Source of the DNA: Sphingomonas sp. BT-65
Lineage (GTDB): Bacteria > Pseudomonadota > Alphaproteobacteria > Sphingomonadales > Sphingomonadaceae
Direction of reading: 5' to 3'
NCBI RefSeq assembly: GCF_026107375.2
Contig: NZ_JAPCIA010000002.1
Span: forward strand, 584,001-648,000
DNA length: 64,000 bases
Part shown: positions 8,432 through 18,563 of the stretch, piece after piece
Layout of the letters: the number at the start of each line of letters is the position of its first letter
Position numbering within the stretch: the first letter of the stretch is position 1
Notes under the pieces: model-generated
Databases searched by the model: none
The model's input: only the letters and a program-made list of their open reading frames with translations
Told to the model about the DNA's origin: nothing
Translations under genes and position numbers: made by a program

Positions 8432-9055
8432 TCAGCGGCCCTGCGGGGGCCCGGCGCCCGGGGGCGGGCCCCCGGGCATGCCGCCGCCCATCTGCTGCTG
8501 TTGCTGCATCATCTGCATGAACTGCGCCTGCGGCATGAACTCGAACAGCTCGACCTCGAACACCAGCAGCGAGTTGGCGGGGATTACTTCCTTGCCAGCC
8601 TGATCCTTGCGCGCCTCGGCGCCATAGCCCAGCTCGGGCTTGATCCAGATGCGGTACTTGCCGCCCTTCTTCATCAGCTTGAGCGCTTCGGTGAAGCCGG
8701 GAATCATCCCGGTGACGGGCAGCGGGGTCGGCTGCTGGCTGGCGTCGAACTGAGTGCCGTCGCGCAGCGTGCCCTTGTACATGGCGAGCGTGATGTCACC
8801 ATCGGTTGGGCTGGCGCCAGTGCCTTGCTTGAGCACTTCATACTGCAGGCCCGAGGCGGTCTCGATCACGCCCGACTGTCGCTTGTTCGCGGCCAGGAAC
8901 TTGTCGTTGGGCAGCGAGGCGCGGACGGCCTCGGTCGAGGTGCCGACCCAGGCCAGCGCCGCCGCGGCGGCGACCGCCACGGCGATGCCGATCCACAGCC
9001 AGACGAGATAGCTGCGCTTGGTCGGCGCAATCGGCACGGCGGTGACGGTCGACAT
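8432..9055 (-). CDS. Membrane-anchored FKBP-type peptidyl-prolyl cis-trans isomerase
   Basis: This 207-aa protein has one N-terminal transmembrane helix (about residues 18-38), a short linker and an FKBP domain (about 65-175). The domain includes ETASGLQYEVLKQGTGA, RDGTQFDASQQ, VTGMIPGFTEALKLMKKGGK and PELGYGAE. It ends in a Gln/Met-rich and then Gly/Pro-rich low-complexity tail. FKBPs catalyse proline isomerisation, and the anchor places the domain in the periplasm. It matches the FkpA/Mip-like class in domain sequence but lacks their long dimerisation helix. Regulatory sites are not obvious. The gene is transcribed toward cioA across the 28-bp palindrome. Confidence 0.92.
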   Translation of the reverse strand: MSTVTAVPIAPTKRSYLVWLWIGIAVAVAAAAALAWVGTSTEAVRASLPNDKFLAANKRQSGVIETASGLQYEVLKQGTGASPTDGDITLAMYKGTLRDGTQFDASQQPTPLPVTGMIPGFTEALKLMKKGGKYRIWIKPELGYGAEARKDQAGKEVIPANSLLVFEVELFEFMPQAQFMQMMQQQQQMGGGMPGGPPPGAGPPQGR

Positions 9056-9176
9056 GGCTCAGCTATCCCGGGTAGCCGCGCGGAGTAGGCGGCGGAAAGT
9101 CACAAAAGTCACGCCACCCACGCGCGAGCGCAGATGGCGCCACAGGCCTTAACGGGCGCCGTCGCGCCCGCCAAAC

Positions 9177-9383
9177 TCACCGCGCGCCGTCGCGCTCCAT
9201 GCGCTTGCGCTCGAGCTTGCGCGCGCGGCGGACCGCGGCGGCGCGCTCGCGGGCGCGCTTCTCGCTCGGCTTCTCGTAGTGACGGCGCAGCTTCATCTCG
9301 CGATAGACGCCCTCACGCTGCAGCTTCTTCTTGAGCGCCCGCAGCGCCTGGTCGACGTTATTGTCGCGAACGATGATTTGCAT
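9177..9383 (-). CDS. rpsU: 30S ribosomal protein S21
   Basis: The 68-aa product starts [20 protein letters not shown] and is rich in Lys/Arg, with [18 protein letters not shown] near the middle, as expected for S21 of alphaproteobacteria. S21 is a small-subunit protein that helps mRNA engagement. The ATG at 9383 is chosen although the frame stays open upstream, because the family begins at this methionine. A nested inverted repeat lies in the upstream leader (9479-9539). The downstream neighbour on the same strand is the FKBP gene, 121 bp away. Confidence 0.97.
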   Translation of the reverse strand: MQIIVRDNNVDQALRALKKKLQREGVYREMKLRRHYEKPSEKRARERAAAVRRARKLERKRMERDGAR

Positions 9384-9478
9384 AAAGCCGTTCAACTCCG
9401 AATCATATTCAATAGAAAAGGGTTCGCCGAGGCACCTGCCCCGGGCGTTGGGACGCGCCACTAGCAGGGAGAGGGCGG

Positions 9479-9539
9479 AAAGACAAGGGTGCGACTTCAC
9501 GGCGGCACCCTCTGGGGCCTCCTCTATGGCCTTGTCTTT
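9479..9539 (-). promoter_or_regulatory. Nested inverted repeat in the rpsU leader
   Basis: The outer arms AAAGACAAGG (9479-9488) and CCTTGTCTTT (9530-9539) are perfect complements. The inner arms GGGTGC (9487-9492) and GCACCC (9505-9510) can form a second hairpin that overlaps the outer arm by two bases. It lies about 95-155 bp upstream of the rpsU start codon and could be a structured leader RNA or a terminator/attenuator. The outer and inner helices partly compete, which fits a switch but does not prove one. Confidence 0.4.
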
Positions 9540-9630
9540 TACTCTCGAGTGGAGATGATCGGCGTATCGTTGTGACGCCGGCCCTGCGGATCTGGTTGGC
9601 GGCGCGATTCGAACGGGGTAAGGTACTGAA

Positions 9631-11109
9631 ATGATGCGCGTATCCAAGAGTGTCGCCGGCCGGCTGACGGCGATGGCCGCCATCCTCGCGTTGCTCTCCG
9701 CCTGTGGCGGAGGCGGCTCCGGCAGCGTCGGCGGCGGCGGAGGTGGCGGCGGGACCGGCGCCACCCCGACGCCGAGCCCGTCGGGCACCTGTTCGCTGCG
9801 CGCGCGGCAGGACTGGGTCGCGGCGCGGATGAACGAATGGTATCTGTTTCCCGAGACGCTTCCCACGGGCCTCAACCCGGCCGCCTATTCGACCGTCGAG
9901 GCCTATCTCGACGCGCTGACCGCGACCGCACGGGCACAGCGCAAGGACCGGTTTTTCACCTACATCACCTCGATCGCCGAGGAGAATGCCTATTATAATT
10001 CGGGCTCGAGCGCGGGCTTCGGCTTCCGCCTCGCGCTCGACGGGTCGAACCGGCTGGTCATCACCGAATCGTTCGAGGGGGCGCCGGCGCTGAACGGCGG
10101 GGTCGATCGCGGCGCGGAGATCGTGTCGATCGGCACCAACAGCTCGAACCTGCGCACGGTGAGCTCGATCCTGGCGAGCGAGGGGACGGCCGGCCTCAAC
10201 AACGCGCTCGGCTCGCCCGCCGTGGGGCTCACCCGCGTGTTCCAGGTGCGCGACGGCGCCGGCACCCGCAACGTCACGCTCGCGATGGCCGATTTCACGC
10301 TCACCCCGGTCTCGTCGCGCTACGGCGCCAAGGTGATCGACGATGCCGGGCGCAAGGTCGGCTACGTCAACCTGCGCACCTTCATCAACACGGCCGAGAG
10401 CCCGCTGCGCAACGCCTTCGCCAATTTCAGGGCGCAGGGCATCACCGAAGTGATCATCGACCTGCGCTACAATGGAGGCGGGCTCATCTCGATCGCGGAT
10501 CTCATGAACAACCTGCTCGGGGCAGACCGCACGACGTCGACCGTCGCCAACTATGTGACCTTCCGCCCGTCCAAGGCGTCGGAGAACGAGACCGTCTATT
10601 TCGCGCCCCAGGCGCAGTCGATCGCCCCGACGCGCATCGCCTTCATCGGCACCGGCGGCTCGGCATCGGCGAGCGAGCTGGTGATGAACACCTTCATTCC
10701 GTATCTCGGCAACCGTTCGGCGCTGGTCGGCACCAACACCTATGGCAAGCCGGTCGGCCAGATCGCGCTCGACCAGGCAGCGTGCGACGACCGGCTGCGC
10801 GTCATCGCCTTCGCGCTGGAGAACGCCAATCACCAGGGCGCCTATTATGACGGCCTCGCCGCGTTCATGGGCGCGACCTGCCGCGCGAGCGACGACATCA
10901 CCCGCCAGATGGGCGACCCGGCCGAAGCCTCGACGCGCGCGGCGCTCGACTTCCTCGCCGGACGCAGCTGCACGGCGATCGCGTCGGCGTCGGCGAGCGC
11001 CCCCGGCCTTGCCCCGCAATCCGCCGGTGCGCAGCTCAGCAAGCCGATGGAGCTGGTGACGCCCGATCGGCCGACCACGCCGCAGCGCGAGGTGCCGGGG
11101 CTGTTCTAA
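9631..11109 (+). CDS. S41 family (C-terminal processing type) serine protease lipoprotein
   Basis: This 492-aa protein has a lipobox LLSAC with Cys25, followed by a Gly-rich linker. It has an N-terminal helical S41 region, a PDZ-like segment (about residues 120-215) and a peptidase core. The catalytic region has [18 protein letters not shown] with the presumed nucleophile Ser344 and general base Lys373 (NTYGKPVGQ). Upstream, [13 protein letters not shown] is the family's conserved strand. S41 proteases cleave C-termini of periplasmic proteins. The lipid anchor places it at a membrane facing the periplasm. It stands alone, with a 25-bp inverted repeat directly downstream. Confidence 0.9.
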   Translation: MMRVSKSVAGRLTAMAAILALLSACGGGGSGSVGGGGGGGGTGATPTPSPSGTCSLRARQDWVAARMNEWYLFPETLPTGLNPAAYSTVEAYLDALTATARAQRKDRFFTYITSIAEENAYYNSGSSAGFGFRLALDGSNRLVITESFEGAPALNGGVDRGAEIVSIGTNSSNLRTVSSILASEGTAGLNNALGSPAVGLTRVFQVRDGAGTRNVTLAMADFTLTPVSSRYGAKVIDDAGRKVGYVNLRTFINTAESPLRNAFANFRAQGITEVIIDLRYNGGGLISIADLMNNLLGADRTTSTVANYVTFRPSKASENETVYFAPQAQSIAPTRIAFIGTGGSASASELVMNTFIPYLGNRSALVGTNTYGKPVGQIALDQAACDDRLRVIAFALENANHQGAYYDGLAAFMGATCRASDDITRQMGDPAEASTRAALDFLAGRSCTAIASASASAPGLAPQSAGAQLSKPMELVTPDRPTTPQREVPGLF

Positions 11110-11117
11110 TCCCTTTT

Positions 11118-11226
11118 CCGTCACCCCGGCCTTGTGCCGGGGTCCACCGGAAGGCAAGCAGCCACATAGAGGCTTGAGGTCAGCCCACCGGGAGCCGTGG
11201 GCCCCGGCACAAGGCCGGGGTGACGG
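11118..11226. repeat. 25-bp perfect inverted repeat with a 59-bp spacer (REP-like)
   Basis: The arms at 11118-11142 and 11202-11226 are exact reverse complements (left arm begins CCGTCACCCCGGCCTTGTGC). The element fills the gap between the S41 protease gene and the transporter gene. The GTCACCCCGGCCTTGTGCCG core resembles the extragenic palindromes scattered through many alphaproteobacterial genomes. The right arm ends eight bases before the first possible start codon (GTG 11234) of the next gene. Confidence 0.85.
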
Positions 11227-11239
11227 TTGAGGAGTGGGG

Positions 11240-12538
11240 ATGACGGTCATAACTGCGAATGAAAACCTGCACACGCGCCAGCGCCTCAAGTCGATCCTGG
11301 GCGGATCGGCGGGCAATCTGGTCGAATGGTATGACTGGTACGCCTATGCCGCCTTCACCCTCTATTTCGCGCCGCATTTCTTCCCCAAGGGCGACCAGAC
11401 CACCCAGCTGCTGAACACCGCCGCGGTGTTCGCGGTCGGCTTTCTGATGCGGCCGATCGGCGGGTGGCTGATGGGGGTCTATGCCGACAAATACGGACGC
11501 AAGGCGGGGCTGACGCTGTCGGTCTCGCTGATGTGCGCGGGATCGCTGCTGATCGCGGTGACGCCGGGCTATGAGACGATCGGCTGGGTGGCACCGGCAT
11601 TGCTGGTGTTCGCCCGGCTGATCCAGGGGCTGTCGATCGGCGGCGAATATGGCGCGAGCGCGACCTATCTCTCCGAGATGGCGGGCAAGAAGCGCCGCGG
11701 CTTCTTCTCGAGCTTCCAGTACGTCACCTTGATCTCGGGCCAGCTCATCGCGCTCAGCGTGCTGCTGGTGCTGCAGGCGTCGATGAGCGAGGCGGCGCTG
11801 GAGAGCTGGGGCTGGCGCATCCCCTTCTTCATCGGCGGCGCGCTGGCGGTGATCGTGTTCTGGCTGCGGCGGCGCCTCGCGGAGACCGAGAGCTTCCACA
11901 ATGCCAGGGCGGAGGGGCGCAGGACCGGCGCGCTGGCCTTGCTCAGGGAACATCCGGGCGAGTTCCTGCTGGTGATGGCGCTGACCGCTGGCGGCACGCT
12001 CGCCTTCTACGCCTATTCGATCTACCTGCAGAAGTTCCTGGTCAACACCTCGGGCTTCGACCGCGAGACGGCGTCGGAGATCAACGCCGCCGCGCTGTTC
12101 GTCTTCATGTGCATCCAGCCGCTGGCGGGCGCACTCTCCGACCGGATCGGGCGCAAGCCGCTGATGGTCGGCTTCGGGGTGCTCGGGGTATTGGGCACTT
12201 ACCCGATCTTCACTGCGCTGGAGCAGGTGACCAGCGCCTGGGCGGCGTTCGCGCTGATGCTCGGCGCGCTGGTGATCGTCACCGGCTACACCTCGATCAA
12301 CGCGGTGGTGAAGGCCGAGCTGTTCCCCGCGCATATCCGCACGCTCGGCGTCGCCTTGCCCTATGCACTGGCCAATGCGATCTTCGGCGGGACGGCGGAA
12401 TATGTTGCCTTGTGGTTCAAGGACGCCGGGTTCGAGCGCGGCTTCTACTGGTATGTGACGGGGATGATCGGGGTATCGCTGGTGGTGTACCTGCGGATGC
12501 GCGACACGCGGACGCACAGCCGCATCCTCGAGGATTGA
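11240..12538 (+). CDS. MFS transporter, metabolite:H+ symporter (KgtP/ProP-like) family
   Basis: This 432-aa protein has 12 predicted membrane helices. The N-terminus NLVEWYDWYAYAAFTLYF and the sequences FLMRPIGGWLMGVYADKYGRKAG and RLIQGLSIGGEYGASATYLSE are signatures of the metabolite:H+ symporter branch, whose known members carry 2-oxoglutarate, citrate, proline/betaine or shikimate. The match is closest in feel to alpha-ketoglutarate permease, but the substrate cannot be fixed. ATG 11240 is preferred to GTG 11234 because GAGGAG at about 11229-11234 would then sit at normal spacing. The next gene begins four bases after its stop, suggesting cotranscription. Confidence 0.9.
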   Translation: MTVITANENLHTRQRLKSILGGSAGNLVEWYDWYAYAAFTLYFAPHFFPKGDQTTQLLNTAAVFAVGFLMRPIGGWLMGVYADKYGRKAGLTLSVSLMCAGSLLIAVTPGYETIGWVAPALLVFARLIQGLSIGGEYGASATYLSEMAGKKRRGFFSSFQYVTLISGQLIALSVLLVLQASMSEAALESWGWRIPFFIGGALAVIVFWLRRRLAETESFHNARAEGRRTGALALLREHPGEFLLVMALTAGGTLAFYAYSIYLQKFLVNTSGFDRETASEINAAALFVFMCIQPLAGALSDRIGRKPLMVGFGVLGVLGTYPIFTALEQVTSAWAAFALMLGALVIVTGYTSINAVVKAELFPAHIRTLGVALPYALANAIFGGTAEYVALWFKDAGFERGFYWYVTGMIGVSLVVYLRMRDTRTHSRILED

Positions 12539-12542
12539 TGTC

Positions 12543-13181
12543 GTGAGGCTGCATGTCGCCCATGCGCGCGCGGCGCTTGTCGTCGCTCCGCATCCCGACG
12601 ACGAGCTGATCGGCGCGGCTGGGCTTATCGCCTATCTCATTCGACGAGGAACCACGGTGCATGTCGCCGTGGCGACCGATGGCGCGGCATCGCACCCGCA
12701 CAGCCGCAAATGGCCGCGCCGCCGGCTGATCGCCGCGCGCCAGATGGAAACGCGGCGTGCGCTTCGTCGATTGGGGGTGATGCCCGCGTCGATCCATTTT
12801 CTGGGTCTGCCCGATGGAGGGGCGAGCGTGGACGATTGCCGCCGCGCATTGACCAGGCAGATCCGCCGATTGCCGCGGCTCGATCTGATCGTTGGCCCCA
12901 CACGCGACGATGCGCATCCAGATCACCAGGCGGTCGCCATTGCTCTCGATGCAATTGGCAAGCATGTCCGCCTGCTCGGCTACCGGGTCTGGCCGCCGCA
13001 TCCGCTACGGCGCGGCCGCCTCTGGACCCTGCCGGTCAATTCAGCGGCGAAACGCTCGCTGATCCGGCTTCATCACACGCAGCTCGGGAGTATCCGCGAT
13101 GATCCCGAAGGATTTCAAATCATGCCCCGCGAGCTCGACGCCTTTGCGCGCCCGCTGGAACGCTATGTGGCGTTGCGATGA
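12543..13181 (+). CDS. PIG-L family deacetylase
   Basis: This 212-aa protein carries the PIG-L zinc motif PHPDDE at residues 16-21 and the second-ligand motif AHPDH near residue 122. PIG-L enzymes remove acetyl groups from N-acetylglucosamine-type substrates in glycolipid, mycothiol/bacillithiol or antibiotic pathways; the target here is unknown. The GTG start at 12543 gives MRLHVAHARAALVVA with the first beta strand complete. It follows the MHS transporter with only a four-base gap and is the last gene before recJ. A shared operon with the transporter is likely, though a functional link is not evident. Confidence 0.88.
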   Translation: MRLHVAHARAALVVAPHPDDELIGAAGLIAYLIRRGTTVHVAVATDGAASHPHSRKWPRRRLIAARQMETRRALRRLGVMPASIHFLGLPDGGASVDDCRRALTRQIRRLPRLDLIVGPTRDDAHPDHQAVAIALDAIGKHVRLLGYRVWPPHPLRRGRLWTLPVNSAAKRSLIRLHHTQLGSIRDDPEGFQIMPRELDAFARPLERYVALR

Positions 13182-13260
13182 TCGTTGAGAGAAGTTCAGA
13201 AGCACCGTGAATCGATGGCGGACGATTCCCCTGCCCCTCGATCCGCGCTAAGACCCCCGG

Positions 13261-15015
13261 ATGACTCCCGTGCTCAACGTCCACAGCTCGATCCTCGGCC
13301 AGCCCTGGCGCTGGCGCGGGCTGGCGGCGGATGCGCGCGATCCGGGATTCGCGCCCGATGACCTGGTGACTCAGCTGCTGCTCACCCGCGGCTGCGCGCG
13401 CGAGGAGCTGGAGGCGCATCGCGCGCCGAGCATCCGCGCCTTCATGCCCGACCCCTCGATCTTCCGCGACATGGACAAGGCGGCCGAGCGGCTGGCCGAC
13501 GCGGTGCAGCGCGGCGAGGCGGTGACCGTGTTCGGCGACTATGACGTCGACGGCGCGACCTCGGCGGCATTGCTGATCCGGCTGCTGCGCGATCTCGGTC
13601 TCGATCCCCGCGCCTATATCCCCGACCGGCTGATGGAGGGCTATGGTCCCTCGGGCGAAGCGCTGGTGCGATTGAAGCGCGAAGGCGCGGACCTGATCAT
13701 CACGGTCGATTGCGGCGCGATGGCGTTCGACGCACTGGCCGAGGCCAAGGCGGCCGGCGCCGAGGTGATCGTGGTCGATCACCACAAATGCGCCTCCGAG
13801 CTGCCGGTCGCATTGGCGCTGGTGAATCCGAATCGCCTCGACGAGGAGGAAGGCCGCGAGCACGGGCATCTCGCTGCTGTCGGCGTCGCCTGGCTGCTCG
13901 GGGCGGCTTTGGTGCGCGTGCTGCGCGGGCGCGGCTTCTTCGCGAGCCGCACGGAGCCCAAGCTGCTCGACCTGCTCGACATCGTCGCGCTGGGCACGGT
14001 GGCGGATGTGGCGGCGCTCAAGGGGCTCAACCGCGCTTTCGTGGCGCAGGGTCTCAAGGTGATGGCGCAGCGGCGTAACGTCGGCATGAACGCACTGATC
14101 GAGGCGAGCCGGCTGACGCGGGCACCGACCTGCTCCGACCTCGGCTTCGCGCTGGGGCCGCGGATCAATGCCGGCGGGCGCGTCGGCAAGTCGGACCTCG
14201 GCGTGCGGCTGCTGACGACGGAAGACGCCGACGAGGCGCGCGCGATCGCCGAGGAACTCAACCGCCTCAACGAGGAGCGCCGCGCGATCGAGGGCGAGGT
14301 GCAGCAATCGGCCGAGGCGATGTCAGCCAAGGGCGCGGTCGCAGTGGTCGCGGCGCGCGGCTGGCATCCCGGGGTGATCGGGATCGTCGCGGGACGCCTC
14401 AAGGAAAAGATCGGCCGGCCCGCGATCGTGATCGCGATCGGCGAGGACGGCATCGGCAAAGGCTCGGGCCGCTCGATCGCAGGGGTCGATCTCGGCGCGG
14501 CGATCCTGTCGGCGAAGGAGGCCGGGCTGCTGATCGCGGGCGGCGGGCATGCGATGGCGGCGGGCGTGACCGTGGCCGAGGGACAGATCGCTGCGTTCGC
14601 CGCCTTTCTGGAGACCAAGCTGGCCGAGAATGTCGCGCGCGCTTCGGGCGAACGCGCGCTGCTGCTCGACGCGGTGCTCGCGCCGGGCGGGGTCAATCCC
14701 GATCTGGTCAACGCGATGGAGGCCGGCGGCCCCTATGGCATGGGCTGGCCCGCGCCGCGCGTCGCGGCGGGGCCGGTGCGGATGATCAAGTGCGGCATCG
14801 TCGGCAACGGCCATGTCCGCGCGATCGTCGCGGGCGAGGACGGGCGCAGCATCAAATGCGTGGCGTTCCGCGCCGCCGAGACGCCGCTCGGCCTTGCCCT
14901 GCTCGGCGCGCCGCGCGACCGGCGGCTGTGGATCGCCGGCCGGGCCAAGATCGACGACTGGGGCGCGCGGCCCGCGGCGGAGATTCATGTCGAAGATGCC
15001 GCCTGGGCGGATTGA
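13261..15015 (+). CDS. recJ: Single-stranded-DNA-specific exonuclease RecJ
   Basis: This 584-aa protein has the DHH phosphoesterase core. FGDYDVDGATSAALLIRLL (near residue 93) and VIVVDHHKC (near residue 175) supply metal ligands, and the DHHA1 domain carries IAGGGHAMAAGVTV (near residue 425). The C-terminal OB-like RecJ domain follows. RecJ degrades single-stranded DNA 5' to 3' in RecF-pathway recombination and mismatch repair. The length and motif order agree with full-length bacterial RecJ, with no frameshift. It is preceded by a short spacer after the PIG-L gene and followed by repeat-rich intergenic DNA. Confidence 0.96.
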   Translation: MTPVLNVHSSILGQPWRWRGLAADARDPGFAPDDLVTQLLLTRGCAREELEAHRAPSIRAFMPDPSIFRDMDKAAERLADAVQRGEAVTVFGDYDVDGATSAALLIRLLRDLGLDPRAYIPDRLMEGYGPSGEALVRLKREGADLIITVDCGAMAFDALAEAKAAGAEVIVVDHHKCASELPVALALVNPNRLDEEEGREHGHLAAVGVAWLLGAALVRVLRGRGFFASRTEPKLLDLLDIVALGTVADVAALKGLNRAFVAQGLKVMAQRRNVGMNALIEASRLTRAPTCSDLGFALGPRINAGGRVGKSDLGVRLLTTEDADEARAIAEELNRLNEERRAIEGEVQQSAEAMSAKGAVAVVAARGWHPGVIGIVAGRLKEKIGRPAIVIAIGEDGIGKGSGRSIAGVDLGAAILSAKEAGLLIAGGGHAMAAGVTVAEGQIAAFAAFLETKLAENVARASGERALLLDAVLAPGGVNPDLVNAMEAGGPYGMGWPAPRVAAGPVRMIKCGIVGNGHVRAIVAGEDGRSIKCVAFRAAETPLGLALLGAPRDRRLWIAGRAKIDDWGARPAAEIHVEDAAWAD

Positions 15016-15035
15016 GGCGCTGGGAAATTGGAGAG

Positions 15036-15124
15036 GCCACCCGGCGGCTGTCGCCGCCGTCACCAGCTGGCAGGTCGGAGTTTGTTGAAACGCCACCCGG
15101 CGGCTGTTCGCCGCCGTCACCAGC
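15036..15124. repeat. Two 32/33-bp direct repeats downstream of recJ
   Basis: Copies at 15036-15067 and 15092-15124 differ by one inserted T. Each contains CGGCGGCTG(T)TCGCCGCCG, itself a short hairpin, and ends GTCACCAGC. Confidence 0.85.
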
Positions 15125-15127
15125 GGC

Positions 15128-15152
15128 CGAAATCATGCCCCGCATGATTTCG
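15128..15152 (+). terminator. Hairpin within a larger palindrome after recJ
   Basis: CGAAATCATGC (15128-15138) pairs exactly with GCATGATTTCG (15142-15152) over a three-base loop. Flanking GTCACCAGC (15116-15124) and GCTGGTGAC (15158-15166) extend it into a cruciform. It lacks a clean T-tract, so its role as the recJ terminator is only plausible. Confidence 0.4.
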
Positions 15153-15665
15153 AGTCTGCTGGTGACCCCTACGGAAGTGGTAAACTGCAGGTAAGTAATT
15201 GATATCGCAGACAAATGGCTTTTGCGGTGAGTATGATACCATCACACATACCATCAATTTTGCTGGACATTGTGCGATAGAATGGGGCGTTCACCTGCCG
15301 CCGCTGGTAAGTGAGGGGAGGGCACGACGCGCGGGCAAGATTGTCCACGGCAGGACTTGGGCCGTCAGCCGCCTGGCAGCTTTGAACCGACGAGCAAGCG
15401 ATAGCGGACATCGCTGATCTGCTCAGCTGGACGACGGGATTTGGGCCGCTACCGGACCGGCGGCTTCCAGACGAGCAGACTGTTAAAGCGGACACGACCT
15501 TGCGAGGCGGCTATCCGCGATCCGTATCAACGAAGGTCATCGTCATCGGCGACCTGGAGAATCTCCACAGAGAGCATGGCCGATTTGAGATTGAATGCCA
15601 TCGCTAGCACAGTGATCGACATTGCCAGGCGCCGACACCGTAGCGGTACTTTGCTATAGGATCTT

Positions 15666-17497
<1,832 letters not shown>

Positions 17498-17505
17498 CTT
17501 GCTCC

Positions 17506-18555
17506 TCAATCCTTCGCGCCGGCAAGCCGGCTCTGAAGTTGATCGAGTATCACGGCCGCGACAATTACCGTACCTTTGATCACCATCTGCCAGAATTCAC
17601 TGACGCCCATCATCACCATGCCGTCGCTCAACGTGCCGATGACGCACGCACCGATGATGGTCCCGCCGATTGTGCCGCGTCCGCCGGCGAGCGAGGCGCC
17701 GCCCAGCACCACCGCCGCGATTGCGCTGAGCTCGAAGGTCTCGCCGCTCGCCGGATGGGCGGAAACCAGGTCCGAGGCGACGAGCAGCCCGACCAGCGCG
17801 GCGCACATGCCAGAGATCACATAGACTGCCGTCTTCACCCGCCCCACACGCACCCCCGATAGCAGCGCCGCGCGCGCATTGCCTCCGACTGCGTAGACAT
17901 GCCGCCCGAACGGCGTGCGCGAAGCGACCAGGGCTGCGGCTAGCGCGAGCACCAGCACGATCAGCACCGGCAGCGGCACGCCCAGCATGCGGCTGGCGCC
18001 CAGCATCGGAAATCCCTCATTCCCATAATCCGGGCTGCCCACCAGATTGGAGAAGGTCGTTCCATCCGACAGCAGCAGCGCGGCGCCGCGCGCGACATAG
18101 AGCATGCCCAGCGTGGCGATGAACGGCGCCACGCCGAAGCGCGTGACCAGCGTGCCATTGACCAGTCCGATCAGCCCGCCCAACACCACCACGATCAGGA
18201 TCACCACGGGGATCGAGGGATAGATGACATAGCCCAGCGGCTCGATCACCAGGCCATTGAGGATCAGCGCGCCCGCGACCATGCCGGACAAACCCGCGAT
18301 CGATCCCACCGACAGATCAATCCCGCCGGTCAGGATCACATAGCTCATCCCGATGCCCAGGATCGCGATGATCGCGATATGCTTGGCCATGATCAGCATG
18401 CTGCCGACCGACAGGAAATTGGGCGCCATCACCGAAAAGAAGGCGAACACCACGAGCAGTGCGATCAGTGCGCGCAGCTTGATCAGCAGCGCGGCAATGC
18501 CCGGCCCTTCGGCGCGGGGTCCGCTGAGCGCAGTGGAGGATGCCGTTGTCGCCAT
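17506..18555 (-). CDS. Sugar ABC transporter permease (RbsC type)
   Basis: This 349-aa protein has about nine to ten membrane helices. The sequences ILTGGIDLSVGSIAGLSGM, GLVNGTLVTRFGVAPFIATLGML and YAVGGNARAALLSGVRV are diagnostic of the RbsC/AraH/XylH permease family. It forms the channel for sugar entry across the inner membrane with the upstream ATPase. ATG 18555 is preferred over TTG 18567, which would overlap the ATPase stop by four bases; either is possible. The gene is directly followed by the DeoR regulator. Known relatives import ribose, xylose, galactose, allose, autoinducer-2 or apiose. Confidence 0.93.
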   Translation of the reverse strand: MATTASSTALSGPRAEGPGIAALLIKLRALIALLVVFAFFSVMAPNFLSVGSMLIMAKHIAIIAILGIGMSYVILTGGIDLSVGSIAGLSGMVAGALILNGLVIEPLGYVIYPSIPVVILIVVVLGGLIGLVNGTLVTRFGVAPFIATLGMLYVARGAALLLSDGTTFSNLVGSPDYGNEGFPMLGASRMLGVPLPVLIVLVLALAAALVASRTPFGRHVYAVGGNARAALLSGVRVGRVKTAVYVISGMCAALVGLLVASDLVSAHPASGETFELSAIAAVVLGGASLAGGRGTIGGTIIGACVIGTLSDGMVMMGVSEFWQMVIKGTVIVAAVILDQLQSRLAGAKD

Positions 18556-18563
18556 GATCGCCT

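Larger units (their letters stand above)
15016..15665. other. 650-bp intergenic region between recJ and the ABC locus
   Basis: The first 150 bp hold two 32/33-bp direct repeats and a nested palindrome (15116-15166). The remainder has short open frames without family resemblance. At 15357-15383 it holds a 27-base stretch that recurs with four differences at 40099-40125. No tRNA or recognisable gene is seen, and the segment looks like decayed or extragenic repeat DNA. Confidence 0.6.

Noticed and set aside
9384..9875. In-frame upstream extension of rpsU to about 230 codons
   Set aside because: S21 starts at MQIIVRD. The extension overlaps the inverted repeat and the S41 gene on the other strand and is low-complexity.
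15169..15495. 108-codon minus-strand frame in the recJ downstream region
   Set aside because: It has no domain, no ribosome site and Ser/Arg-rich composition, and it overlaps repeat DNA.
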